A DNA stretch of 64,000 bases from an uncultured delta proteobacterium. Its GTDB lineage: Bacteria > Desulfobacterota > Desulfovibrionia > Desulfovibrionales > Desulfovibrionaceae. The notes under the pieces are model-generated. The model saw only the letters and a list, made by a program, of their open reading frames with translations, had not been told where the DNA came from and made no database searches. The first letter of the stretch is position 1; each line of letters begins with the position of its first letter. A program made the position numbers and the translations under genes. This document shows positions 52,196 to 61,766 of this stretch, piece by piece. The DNA lies in NCBI GenBank assembly GCA_900079685.1, contig LT599019.1, positions 592,868 through 656,867 on the forward strand. The letters are read 5' to 3'.

Positions 52196-53638
52196 CTATT
52201 GGGCCAGCCAGGAGTTGTCGTTGGCATAGGCGCGCAGTTGCGTATCGTAGCTCACCGCGTAGATGACCGTGGGACCCTTGGCCGCAAGATCGACCTTCTT
52301 CGAGCTGACGACCCTGCCGGAAGCGTTCCTGGTCTGCAGTTCGATCTGCTTCTGCCCGGCGGGAACGTACATGCGGGCGATAAGCATCTTGCCCGGCAGC
52401 GTGAGCCAGGAGCGGGTATCCGGGTTCTGCATCTTGCTGGTCAGCCCCGCGAGCGTGCTGCCGCCGAGGTAGCTCGCCGCGCCGGAACGCACGGCGGCCG
52501 CCACGAACATCATGTTGCGGAACGGCGCGCAGTCCTGGTCGTCGCGCAGGATGATGGCTTCCATGTCGCTCAGGGGAGCCAGGGTGACGTTACCGGCCTT
52601 GGCGCTCGCGATGGTGGAAGGATACGGGATGGCCTGGGTGTAGTTCACGATGGCCGTGAGTTTGCCCACCTGGTAGCCGGAGGTCTGCACCCGCCGCTCG
52701 GGGGAGAACCCATCGGCAAGAATGACCTGGACCATTTTCTGGCCTTTCGGGGCGGAGCCTTTCTTCAACTGGTCGTGGGCCTGCTTGGCCATGGTGCATT
52801 TGGCGTTGTTTTCCAGAACCTTTTTGTAGGCCAGGGCGGCGTTGTCCCGGATGGTGCGGTCCTGGATGCTGTCGATTTCCATAATCATGCCGTTCATGTA
52901 GTCGGCAAAGGGGTTCACGAAAGCGCTGCTGACGGACGCTGCTTTTTTCTTGGTGTAATCGTCGCGCGTGTCGCCGCTTTCAAGCGCGCCCTTGGAGGAG
53001 CCGCTTTCGGCCAGCTGCTTTTCTTCTTCCGCCTTGGCCTTTTCGACCATGGTCTTGAAGATTTCCCACTCTTCCTGCTGCTTGGTGATGGCCCGGCGCG
53101 TGACGTTGTACGCACGGCGGTCGCCCATCAGCATGTAGCAGAGCGCCTTATAGTTGTAGAGCATGACCTTCTCGTACCCGCGAAGGTTGTAGTCGGAGGC
53201 TTCCTCGGACCCGGTGAGGCCGACCAGGAGCCCTTTGCCGCCGGCGGACGCGCCCTTGGCGAGCATGCCCTTTTCGTCTTCCTGGTCCATCTTGAGCTCG
53301 GCGGCGTCAAAGTAATGGATGGCGCGCCGGAAATCGCCGCTGTTCAGGGTCAGGAGACCGCGTTCCAGAAGGGCGATTTCGCTGTATTCCGCGACCAGCT
53401 TTTCTTTGTGCTCGTCGTCGGTAAGCTTGTTGCCCTCTTTATCCGGGGCGTTTTCCTTCATTTTCGACGCGAGTTCGTCGAACTTGCCGCCAAGGAGCAT
53501 GTCCCGCGCGGGTTTGTAGCTGTCCGCGTAGTTTGTCAGCGTGCCGTCCGCCCCAAGGCCCATGCGGTCGCTTTTACCGCCGATGCAGCCGGAAGAAAGC
53601 AGCGCCGAGGCGCATATCAGAATGAGTAGTTTTTTCAC
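52196..53638 (-). CDS. COG3014-like lipoprotein with TPR-like repeats
   Basis: 480 residues from GTG 53638 (MKKLLILICASALLSSGC) with GGGGGA upstream. Lipobox LSSGC. The first half is helical with TPR-like periodicity (ALLERGLLTLNSGDFRRAIHYFDAAE); the second half is beta-rich. Similar to COG3014 lipoproteins found beside YcfL and LpoB homologues in other proteobacteria. Function unknown. Begins 44 bp after a terminator-like hairpin. Confidence 0.78.
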   Translation of the reverse strand: MKKLLILICASALLSSGCIGGKSDRMGLGADGTLTNYADSYKPARDMLLGGKFDELASKMKENAPDKEGNKLTDDEHKEKLVAEYSEIALLERGLLTLNSGDFRRAIHYFDAAELKMDQEDEKGMLAKGASAGGKGLLVGLTGSEEASDYNLRGYEKVMLYNYKALCYMLMGDRRAYNVTRRAITKQQEEWEIFKTMVEKAKAEEEKQLAESGSSKGALESGDTRDDYTKKKAASVSSAFVNPFADYMNGMIMEIDSIQDRTIRDNAALAYKKVLENNAKCTMAKQAHDQLKKGSAPKGQKMVQVILADGFSPERRVQTSGYQVGKLTAIVNYTQAIPYPSTIASAKAGNVTLAPLSDMEAIILRDDQDCAPFRNMMFVAAAVRSGAASYLGGSTLAGLTSKMQNPDTRSWLTLPGKMLIARMYVPAGQKQIELQTRNASGRVVSSKKVDLAAKGPTVIYAVSYDTQLRAYANDNSWLAQ

Positions 53639-53671
53639 GTAATCCCCCTGCCTCATATATGGTTAAAAGTG

Positions 53672-53709
53672 AAAAACAAAAGCCCGGGAGCACAGAGGCG
53701 CTTCCGGGC
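53672..53709 (-). terminator. Terminator-like hairpin inside the envelope cluster
   Basis: GCCCGGAAGC pairs with GCTCCCGGGC (one mismatch) and is followed on the minus strand by TTTTGTTTTTC. It may lower expression of the three distal lipoprotein genes relative to the proximal three. Confidence 0.65.
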
Positions 53710-53717
53710 GAAATCGG

Positions 53718-55121
53718 TTAAAACGTGTTGATATCCATCTGATCCTGGCCGGTGCGGCCGCCCGGCGTGCCGGACCCGGCCGGAGCGCTCTTGGCGCCGG
53801 AGCCGGTCTGGCGGTTGGCGGCTTCCATATTGGCGAAGCTGTACGTCTTGACGACGCCGACGATCTCATGCCCGTCCGGCGTGGTGTACGTCCAGCGCTT
53901 GAGGGTGGAAGCGCCCTTGAGCAACGCGCTCGTTTTCCGCTTGGCGACTTCCTTGCGGATATCGACGATGCCGGAGGTGGCGTCCGGCTCGATAACGTTG
54001 CCGGAGCGTCCATCCTTGACCAGCGCGCGTTCCATGGCTTCGCCCGTTTCGGAATAATCCTCGCTGCTGAAGTTGGTGTTCAGGAACTCGGAAATCTGGG
54101 CGTTGGCCTGGGTTTCGGCCTGGGCAAAGGCGGTGTTGGTATAGCGCGAGCGCAGCCGCGCGTCGTTGCCGGAATAGCTGTTGGCCCACTGGCCGTAGCT
54201 GACCACAACAACGCCGTTTTCATCGAACAGCACCCGCACGCCCAGAAGGTCGTACAACTTGGCGTTGTCTTCAAGGGGAATCACTTCCCGGAGAGGCGGG
54301 CCCTGTTTGTTCATGGCCGGCTTCTGGCCAAGGCGCAGCGCCTCGGCAACGGCCTGAAGCTTCGGCGAGAACATGATGATAACGCCCACGCTCTCGTTGC
54401 CGTTGCCGTCCTGGCCGATGAAGGTCTGGAGGGGAACCACGCCGCCGAGGCTCTTGGCGGCCCGCTCAGTGGTGACCTTGCGGAAGCTTTCGCTCAGGAG
54501 CACTTTTTTCTTGTCCGGGTCGGCGGCGTTGTATTGATCCGGGTCAATGCCGTGTTCGCGCAGTTTGTCGCTCGTGATGGCGTCGCCGAGAGCGATGACC
54601 TTGTCGATCAGCGCGCCGAGGGTGGATTTGCCGGAAGAAAGCTCTTCCTTGAATTCGCCGGCCTTTGTGCTGGAATCCTGGAAAAACGAGGACACGGTCT
54701 GCGAGGAGACCTGCACGGACTGCGATTTGACGAAAGATTTCAGCGCGTCGCCGTAGGCCTGGTCAAAAGCGGTGGCGCGGAATTTGCCGAAATCCGGGCT
54801 GGCGGTATTCGCCCCGACCGCGCGGATGCCTATTTCAAAGCTCTTGTCCTTGTCCGCGTTATAGCCTTGCTGGATCTTGTTTTTGTCCATGTAGGCGTAG
54901 ATCAGCTCACGCACCACATCGTCCGCGGATTTGGCCCGCTTCTGCTGTTCCGAGGTTTTCACGTCGTCCACTTTGGCCATGTCGTTCATGGCCAGGGCGG
55001 ATTCGTCAATATCGGCGTTGGGCACGGCCCCCACGGCCACGGCGGCCTGCACGGAGTATGCTCCGATGCCGAGCGCCGCGGTCAGTGCCGCTACCATTAT
55101 CAGACGCATTGCGTTTCGCAT
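53718..55121 (-). CDS. DUF6844-like secreted protein of the envelope cluster
   Basis: 467 residues from ATG 55121, with GGAG 7 nt upstream. Signal peptide ends near residue 27 (SVQAAVA). A long soluble region follows with no membrane helix; the central VGVIIMFSPKLQAVAEALR resembles DUF6844 proteins. The C-terminus is Gly/Ser/Ala-rich and probably disordered. Predicted periplasmic. Function unknown; context with CsgG- and LpoB-like proteins suggests an envelope assembly. Confidence 0.7.
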   Translation of the reverse strand: MRNAMRLIMVAALTAALGIGAYSVQAAVAVGAVPNADIDESALAMNDMAKVDDVKTSEQQKRAKSADDVVRELIYAYMDKNKIQQGYNADKDKSFEIGIRAVGANTASPDFGKFRATAFDQAYGDALKSFVKSQSVQVSSQTVSSFFQDSSTKAGEFKEELSSGKSTLGALIDKVIALGDAITSDKLREHGIDPDQYNAADPDKKKVLLSESFRKVTTERAAKSLGGVVPLQTFIGQDGNGNESVGVIIMFSPKLQAVAEALRLGQKPAMNKQGPPLREVIPLEDNAKLYDLLGVRVLFDENGVVVVSYGQWANSYSGNDARLRSRYTNTAFAQAETQANAQISEFLNTNFSSEDYSETGEAMERALVKDGRSGNVIEPDATSGIVDIRKEVAKRKTSALLKGASTLKRWTYTTPDGHEIVGVVKTYSFANMEAANRQTGSGAKSAPAGSGTPGGRTGQDQMDINTF

Positions 55122-55153
55122 GCTCCATCTCCTGTATATGCGGTGTAGGAACT

Positions 55154-56443
55154 CTACCACTTGGGTTTCATGGTTTTCGTGCCCGGAGCGGGCTTGGCCG
55201 TTGCCGCCGGATCCGCCTTGGCTTCACGCAGGATGAACTGGCCTTCCTGGAACGCGCCGGGCGTAACGGAGCCTTCCACAACCTTGGCCTGGGACGTTTT
55301 GGGCAGCACGTCCGTCACTTCCACCACCGCGATTTTCTTTTCTTCCCGGCCGAGCGGTTCCTTGGTGTAGGGATCGCGCAGAATTTCCCCGTACTGGAGC
55401 AGGTTGAAACGCTGCCCCTGTTTCAGGGTGTCGCCGCCCTGGCCGATGGTGATGGTTCCATCCCCGAAGCCGACGGCCATCATGGGATAGATCGTGTCCA
55501 TGGTCCGCACGCCGATGATCCGGGCGGTGGCTTCCGCGAGGGAAGATATGCCGGGGATTTCGTCATCCTTGGTCGTGGCGGTGACCTTCTTGGTCTGGAC
55601 TTCGTTGATGCTGTGGGAAAGCACGGTCATGCCCGTGGGCGCCTCGATGATGCGCCAGGTCATGCGGGCCGTGACCTTGTAAGTCAGCTGGACTTCGTTG
55701 AGGTACGGGACTTTTTCTTCCTTGCGTTCGGCGGTGAGAATATCCACCGCGCCGACCACGATATAGTCCGTGCCGAGCGTGTTGCCGACCCTGGCCTTTT
55801 CGGCCGCCGGGATGTCGTCGCCCTGGAGCAGGTCGAATTCCCTGTACTTTTCCTTGAGAAAGTCCCGGTCCAGCACGGCAAAGCGCCGCGTCTGCGAGAG
55901 GTAGTCCACGACCCCCTGGGCCGCGAGCTGGGCGTAGCGCTGCTCATACGGCTGGGCGCCCTGGCGGACCCGGAACGGCATAACCGCGATGCGCTTGCGC
56001 TGGGTCTGGGCCGAGAGCTGGTATTTGCCCACCGTGACTTGCAAAACCACGTCCACCCAACCTTGTTTGGTGGCGGAAGGCTCTTCGGAAATGACCTCGT
56101 AGCTCTGGACAAGGCCCTTGGTCGCGGTCGCGACCTGCTTCATCTTGGCTTCCTCGATGGAGGCCGCGCTCGCGTTCAGGGAGCCGCTTTTCGTCTGCGC
56201 TTCCACCGAGGAAAGCTGCACGCGGAGCGCGGAAACATCCTGCGAGGAAATGCTGAGTCCGTTCACCTTGGCAACGGCCTCGGCCAGGGCTTCGTTTACG
56301 GCCTCGGCGCGGGTTGCGCCGCTGCCCTTGCCCTCGGCGGTCACGTACTCGAGGCCGGATGCCGCCAGGGCGGCGGCGGGCAAAACCAGCGCCAGGGCCA
56401 GCGCCAGCAGGGCGCGGCGGAAGAAAGAAGAATATGTTGTCAT
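55154..56443 (-). CDS. CsgG-like/penicillin-binding protein activator-like secreted protein
   Basis: 429 residues. Signal peptide ALLALALALVLPAAALA ends near residue 27, with no lipobox. The N-terminal domain has EAVNEALAEAVAKVNGLS, like the LPP20/SIMPL-type flagellar assembly domain; from about residue 150 IAVMPFRVRQ, a VDYLSQTRRFAVLDRDFLKEK segment and LGTDYIVVGAV are classic CsgG-family motifs. CsgG itself is a lipoprotein secretion pore; this non-lipidated relative is more likely a periplasmic or OM-associated factor. Confidence 0.8.
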   Translation of the reverse strand: MTTYSSFFRRALLALALALVLPAAALAASGLEYVTAEGKGSGATRAEAVNEALAEAVAKVNGLSISSQDVSALRVQLSSVEAQTKSGSLNASAASIEEAKMKQVATATKGLVQSYEVISEEPSATKQGWVDVVLQVTVGKYQLSAQTQRKRIAVMPFRVRQGAQPYEQRYAQLAAQGVVDYLSQTRRFAVLDRDFLKEKYREFDLLQGDDIPAAEKARVGNTLGTDYIVVGAVDILTAERKEEKVPYLNEVQLTYKVTARMTWRIIEAPTGMTVLSHSINEVQTKKVTATTKDDEIPGISSLAEATARIIGVRTMDTIYPMMAVGFGDGTITIGQGGDTLKQGQRFNLLQYGEILRDPYTKEPLGREEKKIAVVEVTDVLPKTSQAKVVEGSVTPGAFQEGQFILREAKADPAATAKPAPGTKTMKPKW

Positions 56444-56486
56444 GGTGCACCATAACGGCCGCGCGGGGCGCGGCCACGATTGCTGG

Positions 56487-57377
56487 TTATTTTTTCGCCA
56501 CGGGGCGCCGCAGGATGAAGCCCGCCTTCATGGCGGAGGCATCACCCTTCACGATGTCGAGCACGGTCACCTTCGGGTTCACGCGCGAGACTTTGGCGGT
56601 CCCGACTTCCGTTTCCGTGGAGCCGAGGGATTCGCCGGTCTGCGGGTCTGTCAGCTCTTCACCGGGCTCAAAAATTTCAAAGACTTCGCCCATCTTCATG
56701 CCGGAGTCGTCACCGCGGTTGGCCCAGAGCTTGCCGCCCTTGACCGAGACGACCTGGACCGGGAAAATGGTGTCCGCGACCCGGTTTGCCAGGGCCCCGG
56801 CCACCTTTTCAAGGGTCTTGTCCAAAACGCCGCGGCTCGCGCCGCCGACGCTGTTCACCACGGAAGAGCCGCCGGAAGTGGATTCCTTGAGGGGGAACGA
56901 GGCCAGGATCGAGGTTGTGCGCGTGTCGATGATCTGCACGCTGAGTTCGATGCTGGAAGAGTCGCTCACGGTGTATTTGTTGGGAATGTTGGGAACCTTC
57001 GCGGAACTGCGGCCAAAGGAGAAGCTGAGCACTTCCACGTTCACGATGGCCTGCGCGTTGGAAATCTGCCCGGATTCGGCGGCGTTCCCGGAGGCGAGAT
57101 CGCTCGCCGCCAGCTGCTGCTCCTTGCGGATGGCCGCGAGGGCGGAGGCGCGGCGGGTCAGAACCTCGAACTTACGGCCGTTACGCAAAGCGTTTTCAAT
57201 ATCCGCCATCAGGCTGGATTCGGAAACGGTTTTGGCGGCGCTCGCGCTAAGGGAAGGGCTTATAACCAGATCACCGACGGCGACCCTGAATTTTCCCTCG
57301 TCCTCGGCGGCGGCGGCCTGCCCGCAAACCAGCAGAACAAGCCCCAGAGCCAGACAAAAAACTCTCATTGTACCCAT
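56487..57377 (-). CDS. CsgG-family secreted protein, first gene of the envelope cluster
   Basis: 296 residues from ATG 57377 (MGTMRVFCLALG) with AGAGG upstream; a second ATG lies three codons on. Signal peptide ending near AAAA at residue 24. KFRVAVGDLV, an ENALRNGRKFEVLTRRASALAAIRKEQ segment and the NAQAIVNVEVLSFSF strand resemble CsgG/LpoB domains. The C-terminal ~100 residues form a small beta domain with DSGMKMGEVFEIFEPGEELTDP also found in the preceding relative. Together with the next five genes it forms one cluster. Confidence 0.78.
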   Translation of the reverse strand: MGTMRVFCLALGLVLLVCGQAAAAEDEGKFRVAVGDLVISPSLSASAAKTVSESSLMADIENALRNGRKFEVLTRRASALAAIRKEQQLAASDLASGNAAESGQISNAQAIVNVEVLSFSFGRSSAKVPNIPNKYTVSDSSSIELSVQIIDTRTTSILASFPLKESTSGGSSVVNSVGGASRGVLDKTLEKVAGALANRVADTIFPVQVVSVKGGKLWANRGDDSGMKMGEVFEIFEPGEELTDPQTGESLGSTETEVGTAKVSRVNPKVTVLDIVKGDASAMKAGFILRRPVAKK

Positions 57378-57855
57378 GAAATACCTCTGCTTCGCCCGCT
57401 GGGCCACCCGGCCCGGGCTCTCGATAGAGTTGGTCCAAAAGCTACGTCCACGCAAAAAGGCACGCCCCAAACGGAGCGACCGGGGAAACAAGCAGACACA
57501 AAACCAGAATTTCCCAGCTGTTCGCAGGGAATTCCATGCGCATAAAACGAAAAAACTGCGACAGGACAGCAGGTACGGCGTGACCCCCGTTACGCCGTGC
57601 AGGTTCGCAACCGCAACATACGGCCCGGAACCGGCAAAACCCGCTGCAATCCATTTGCAGCAAGATTAAGGACTCGGAATCTAACACCCGTCTTTAACAA
57701 AGACAACACTTGAATTATAAAAAGATAAAATTACCGAAATGCGTATACCGCGCGGCGTTTCTTTTCAGCCGTGCCGGAACGATGCGGCTCGCGTTGCAAG
57801 CGCCGGAAGAGCGACGCATCCGGAAAGGAACAACAGGGAGCGAATACGTATTGTG
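57378..57855 (-). promoter_or_regulatory. Upstream region of the envelope cluster
   Basis: 478 bp without a supported gene. On the minus strand TTGTCT-n17-TAGATT near 57678-57706 is a fair promoter candidate in an AT-rich block (57660-57740). A CGGCGT/ACGCCG hairpin lies nearer the gene at about 57577-57600. The resulting leader would be about 290 nt long. Confidence 0.4.
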
Positions 57856-58497
57856 TTATATCGGTTTTTCAAGCTTGCCCGGGTTTTTCGCGACCCAGAA
57901 ATCGAACGCGGCCAGCCCCATATAGTAGACGAACGCGAAGCACAGCGCGACGTGCGGCGTTTGGAGCAGCATTCCGTAAGCGTCTCCCGCCCGGCTGTAG
58001 TAGTTCGCGGCAGCGAGGAACGGTTCGGTCAGGCCGAACCGGGGTGGCCGGACCGCCCCTGTGCCCACGAGGACAAAGGCCGCGAAATAGATCATGGCGT
58101 GAAAAAAGGCGCATTTGAACTGCCGCGCGATAACGCCGGCATCAGAACCGAAAAAGCCGCCGAAAAGGCGGCAAAACACGGCGAAGCAATACAGCCGCAC
58201 GATGTTTACGTCCCCTGCCGCAAGGTAAAAGGCCCAGATGAACAGACCGTAAAGCGGCACGAACACCAGCGGAAGAAACCGCGAAAAAGCGCGGGCAAAA
58301 GCCATCATCGCGCCCGAATGCACCATGATGAACTCGACCACCATAATAAGGCAGAGCGTGAGGATGTCGCCAACGTTGTCCTGATTCGGAAAAATCCAGA
58401 GTTTCAGGATGAAAAGGGCTATCCCCAAGCTTACCAGAACATCAACGTAATCAAAAAAGCGGGATATCCCCTTCGATTCCGCCGTTACAGCCGCCAT
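57856..58497 (-). CDS. Integral membrane protein of unknown function
   Basis: 213 residues with about five to six hydrophobic helices (for example VLVSLGIALFILKLWIF, LTLCLIMVVEFIMVHSG, FLPLVFVPLYGLFIWAFYL). No signal peptide beyond the first helix, and a short basic C-terminus. Family not recognised. It lies 42 bp downstream of the Nudix gene on the same strand. Confidence 0.7.
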   Translation of the reverse strand: MAAVTAESKGISRFFDYVDVLVSLGIALFILKLWIFPNQDNVGDILTLCLIMVVEFIMVHSGAMMAFARAFSRFLPLVFVPLYGLFIWAFYLAAGDVNIVRLYCFAVFCRLFGGFFGSDAGVIARQFKCAFFHAMIYFAAFVLVGTGAVRPPRFGLTEPFLAAANYYSRAGDAYGMLLQTPHVALCFAFVYYMGLAAFDFWVAKNPGKLEKPI

Positions 58498-58539
58498 CGT
58501 CCCCCCCTTTCGCTCCGTCCGAAGATGCTCCGGTGCGGT

Positions 58540-59175
58540 TCAATTCCTGACGAGCAGCCCCCGGTCGATCACCCGGTAAAACTCCGCCAGCATCATGGCC
58601 GTGGCTCCCCATATGGTGAACCCCTCGTACAGCCAGGCCGGGGCGGGTTTGGTGCCGCATTCATAGGTGAAGTCGAGCGTGACGGCTTTTCCCGGGTCCA
58701 GCGTCCTGATCGGCACCAGGCGGTATTCCACGACCTCGCGCGGGGCGAGGCAGACCCTGGCCTCGGGGCGGGCCACCGCGACGTAAGGATAAATCACAAA
58801 GTTGCTGGCCGGGATATACGTTTTGGTCAGGGCCCCCACCCTGTTCAGGCAAGCCGCCCCGATCCCCACTTCCTCGCAGGTTTCACGGCAGGCGGTCGCC
58901 CAGAGATCGGCGTCCCCCGCCTCCCGCTTGCCGCCGGGGAAGGAAATCTGGCCCGAGTGCGCGCCGGGATAGCTGTTCCGGCGCAGGAGCAGCACGGACC
59001 AGTCCAGCAGTTCTTCCCGGCTCTTCCCCTCGTTGGCGGGAAAAAGCAGGGCAAGCACGGCGGACTCCAGCGCATCGGGCGGGATATCCTTGAGCAAGGC
59101 GGGCTGCCGGTACAGCGGGGCCATTTCGCTCTGGGCCGCTCTTCCGGGCAGGGGGGTGGTAAGTTTCAACTGCAT
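58540..59175 (-). CDS. Nudix hydrolase, coenzyme A diphosphatase type
   Basis: 211 residues from ATG 59175 (MQLKLTTPLPG); the ribosome-binding site is weak, and the frame is open upstream to 59286. LLLRRNSYPGAHSGQISFPGG is the CoA diphosphatase signature directly before the Nudix box, whose RETCEEVGI end holds the metal-binding Glu residues. It likely cleaves CoA or acyl-CoA to 3',5'-ADP and phosphopantetheine. Confidence 0.88.
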   Translation of the reverse strand: MQLKLTTPLPGRAAQSEMAPLYRQPALLKDIPPDALESAVLALLFPANEGKSREELLDWSVLLLRRNSYPGAHSGQISFPGGKREAGDADLWATACRETCEEVGIGAACLNRVGALTKTYIPASNFVIYPYVAVARPEARVCLAPREVVEYRLVPIRTLDPGKAVTLDFTYECGTKPAPAWLYEGFTIWGATAMMLAEFYRVIDRGLLVRN

Positions 59176-59429
59176 GGCGTTTGACGGGGTTGCTCTCTCT
59201 TCACCGCAACTATAGCCGCAACGTAAAAAAAAGCCAGAGCCCGCGAGGGAAAAAACACCGGGTCCGCGCAAGAAACCATTTTCCATCCTATTGAGGTTTT
59301 TCCTTTTTTTCCATGCATAACCATTTCCTCATGGCAGCATAAGCATACTTATATTTGTACCAAACCACCGGGGAGGGTATGGTTTGTCGTCACCACTCCT
59401 TTTCAGCCCCAGCACCTTGGAGGAACCTT

Positions 59430-60167
59430 ATGAATATCCTGTCCCAGAGCCAATTGGCGGAACTCCAGCAGTTCGACGGCCCCACGGTCTGCAACGCGTT
59501 GGAGGCGTTCAACTGCCGGCCTAAGAACACCGGGTTCATGAAACCGGGCATGCTTCCCCAGATTCCGCTCGACAAGCCCATGATCGGGTACGCGGCCACG
59601 GCCAAGGTCAGCTCCATGAGCCCCGGCCGCCCCGAAAACGCGGAACTGCTTATGGGATATTACGAATCCGTCCTGAACATGGCCGACCCGACCATTTCCG
59701 TCATTCAGGACACGGACCCCGAGCCCTGCGGCAGCTTCTGGGGCGAAGTGCAGGCTACGCTCCACAAAACCATGGGCGTCGTCGGCACCATCTGCACCAG
59801 CGGCGTGCGCGACATCAAGGAAGTCGCCGAACTGGGCTTCGGCTTTTTTTCCAACGAGCTTCGCATCTCCCACGGCTACATCCACGTTGAAAACTACAAC
59901 TGCCCGGTAAACGTTTGCGGCCTTACCGTGACCCCCGGTGACTTGCTGTTCGCGGACCGGCACGGCGTGGTGTGCATCCCGCACGCCGTCGCCCCGAGCC
60001 TCGCGCGGATCTGCCGGGAAATAGCCAACGCGGAACTCCCCATGCTCGAACCCACCCGCGCGCTGCTCAAAACCGGCCAAAAACCCACCATGGACCAGAT
60101 ACGCGCCTGGCGTAAAGGCATGGAAGAGGCCCGGAAAAAAGTCACCAAACTGATCGAGGAAATTTAA
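59430..60167 (+). CDS. RraA-like / 4-hydroxy-4-methyl-2-oxoglutarate aldolase-like protein
   Basis: 245 residues from ATG 59430, with GGAGGAACC upstream. GVVGTICTSGVRDIKEVAELGFGFFS near residue 114 and PGDLLFADRHGVVCIP near 170 are the RraA/HMG aldolase motifs, with the Arg and Asp that bind the metal and the carboxylates. First gene of a set with a 2-hydroxyacid dehydrogenase and a tripartite tricarboxylate transporter, so a role in cleaving an imported hydroxy di- or tricarboxylic acid is likely. RraA-type RNase E inhibition is unlikely given length and context. Confidence 0.85.
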   Translation: MNILSQSQLAELQQFDGPTVCNALEAFNCRPKNTGFMKPGMLPQIPLDKPMIGYAATAKVSSMSPGRPENAELLMGYYESVLNMADPTISVIQDTDPEPCGSFWGEVQATLHKTMGVVGTICTSGVRDIKEVAELGFGFFSNELRISHGYIHVENYNCPVNVCGLTVTPGDLLFADRHGVVCIPHAVAPSLARICREIANAELPMLEPTRALLKTGQKPTMDQIRAWRKGMEEARKKVTKLIEEI

Positions 60168-60193
60168 CCGCAATCCGACCCTTGGAGGTTTGT

Positions 60194-61147
60194 ATGAAGG
60201 TATTGATTCCGCAGGATATCCGCGAAGCCGGAAAAAATTATCTGAAAGAGCGCGGATACACCGTCGTTATCGGCAGCGGGTTCGACGCGGCGACCATCAA
60301 GCGGGAAATCGCGGACGCGGACGCGGTCATCATGCGCACGGCTCTCTACCCGGCGGACGTCATCGCGGCCGGGAAAAAATTGAAAGTCATGGCCCGCTAC
60401 GGCGTGGGCCTCGATAACGTCGACGTGGCCGCCGCCGAAAAACAGGGTGTTTACGTGACCGTGGCCAAGAACTGCAATTTGTACTCGGTCGCCGAGCACG
60501 CCATCATGCTGATGCTTACCCTGGCCAGGAGCCAGGTGTACGTCGACCGGGAAAGCCGCAAGGGCGCCTGGGGCCTGCGGAATTCCCATTCCATTTTTGA
60601 AATGCGCGGCAAGACGCTCGGCATTGTCGGCCTCGGGGCCATAGGGCGGCAGACAGCCAGAATGGCGCATAACGGCCTGGAAATGACGATCGTGGGATTC
60701 GATCCCTACGCGGACGCATCCAAGCTGCCCGCGTACATCACCCTCGCCGGTTTTGAGGAACTGCTCAAAACGGCCGACGTCATCTCGCTCCACATCCCCT
60801 ACACCCCGGAAACCCGTTACATGTTCAACGCCACGACGCTGAAAATGATGAAGCCCTCCGCCTACCTCATCAACTGCGGACGGGGCGGCATCATCAACGA
60901 GGACGACCTGTACGCGGCCCTGAAAAACAACACTATCGCCGGGGCCGGCCTTGACGTGTTCGAGCAGGAGCCCGTCGATCTTTCCAACAAGCTCCTGACG
61001 CTGGACAATTTCACCATCTCGCCGCACAACGCCGGGCTCACCGTGGAAGCGGCGGACGCCATGGCGGTTTCCGCGGCCCAGGCCGTGGACGACGTTTTAC
61101 ACGGCAGGGAGCCCATGTACCCGGTGAACAACCCGAAAAAAGCGTAG
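60194..61147 (+). CDS. D-2-hydroxyacid dehydrogenase (phosphoglycerate dehydrogenase-like)
   Basis: 317 residues from ATG 60194 (GGAGGTTTGT upstream). LGIVGLGAIGRQTARMA near residue 141 is the NAD-binding GxGxxG fold; ARYGVGLDNVDVAAAEKQGV, INCGRGGIINEDDL with Arg, and ISPHNAGLTVEAADAMAV with the catalytic His are present. Lacks the C-terminal ACT domain of SerA. Substrate probably a hydroxy acid linked to the adjacent aldolase and transporter. Confidence 0.9.
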   Translation: MKVLIPQDIREAGKNYLKERGYTVVIGSGFDAATIKREIADADAVIMRTALYPADVIAAGKKLKVMARYGVGLDNVDVAAAEKQGVYVTVAKNCNLYSVAEHAIMLMLTLARSQVYVDRESRKGAWGLRNSHSIFEMRGKTLGIVGLGAIGRQTARMAHNGLEMTIVGFDPYADASKLPAYITLAGFEELLKTADVISLHIPYTPETRYMFNATTLKMMKPSAYLINCGRGGIINEDDLYAALKNNTIAGAGLDVFEQEPVDLSNKLLTLDNFTISPHNAGLTVEAADAMAVSAAQAVDDVLHGREPMYPVNNPKKA

Positions 61148-61211
61148 CGCCCGCCGGAAGCCGGCGCCGCCAAAAGGCCCGGCCCCGGAACGGCGCGAAA
61201 GAGTACCGCCC

Positions 61212-61718
61212 ATGACAATGAACACCCTGCGGAAATACAAAGATATACTGACCGGGGCCTTTCTTTTGGCCTTTGCCGCCTTCTTTTTTTACAACGCGGG
61301 CGGCATACGCCTTCTCGGCAAGCAGATCATCACGGCGCGGGCGTTCCCCAGAACGCTCGCCGTCCTGCTCGGCTTTTTAAGTCTCTGGATGCTCGTCGAA
61401 GGCGTCATGAAGCTCGCGCGGGAAAAAGAACCCTCCCCCAGGGCCGCAGCGCCCGAAACGCCCGGAGACTACAGCGGCGCCGCGCGGATCGGCCTCACGA
61501 TCCTCGCGCTGATCGTGTACATCATGTGCATGCGGCCCGTGGGTTTTTTGCTTTCGACCATCGCCTATACCTTCGCGCAAACGCTGATCCTGACGCCGAG
61601 GGAAAACCGCGATTACCGCATGGCGGCCGTTACCTCCATCGTGCTCCCGACCATTATCTACGTCATATTCCTGTACGGCCTCAGGCTGATGCTCCCGCAG
61701 GGCATCCTGACGTTCTGA
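61212..61718 (+). CDS. Tripartite tricarboxylate transporter small membrane subunit TctB
   Basis: 168 residues with four hydrophobic helices: ILTGAFLLAFAAFFFYNAGG first, the second near ALAVLLGFLSLWMLV-like, then two more flanking the PRENRDYRMAA loop. Matches the TctB family. Followed 48 bp later by TctA. Confidence 0.88.
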   Translation: MTMNTLRKYKDILTGAFLLAFAAFFFYNAGGIRLLGKQIITARAFPRTLAVLLGFLSLWMLVEGVMKLAREKEPSPRAAAPETPGDYSGAARIGLTILALIVYIMCMRPVGFLLSTIAYTFAQTLILTPRENRDYRMAAVTSIVLPTIIYVIFLYGLRLMLPQGILTF

Positions 61719-61766
61719 GGCGCGGACGGATTTTCCGAAACGGTTTGCACAAGGAGGCCGCCTCCC

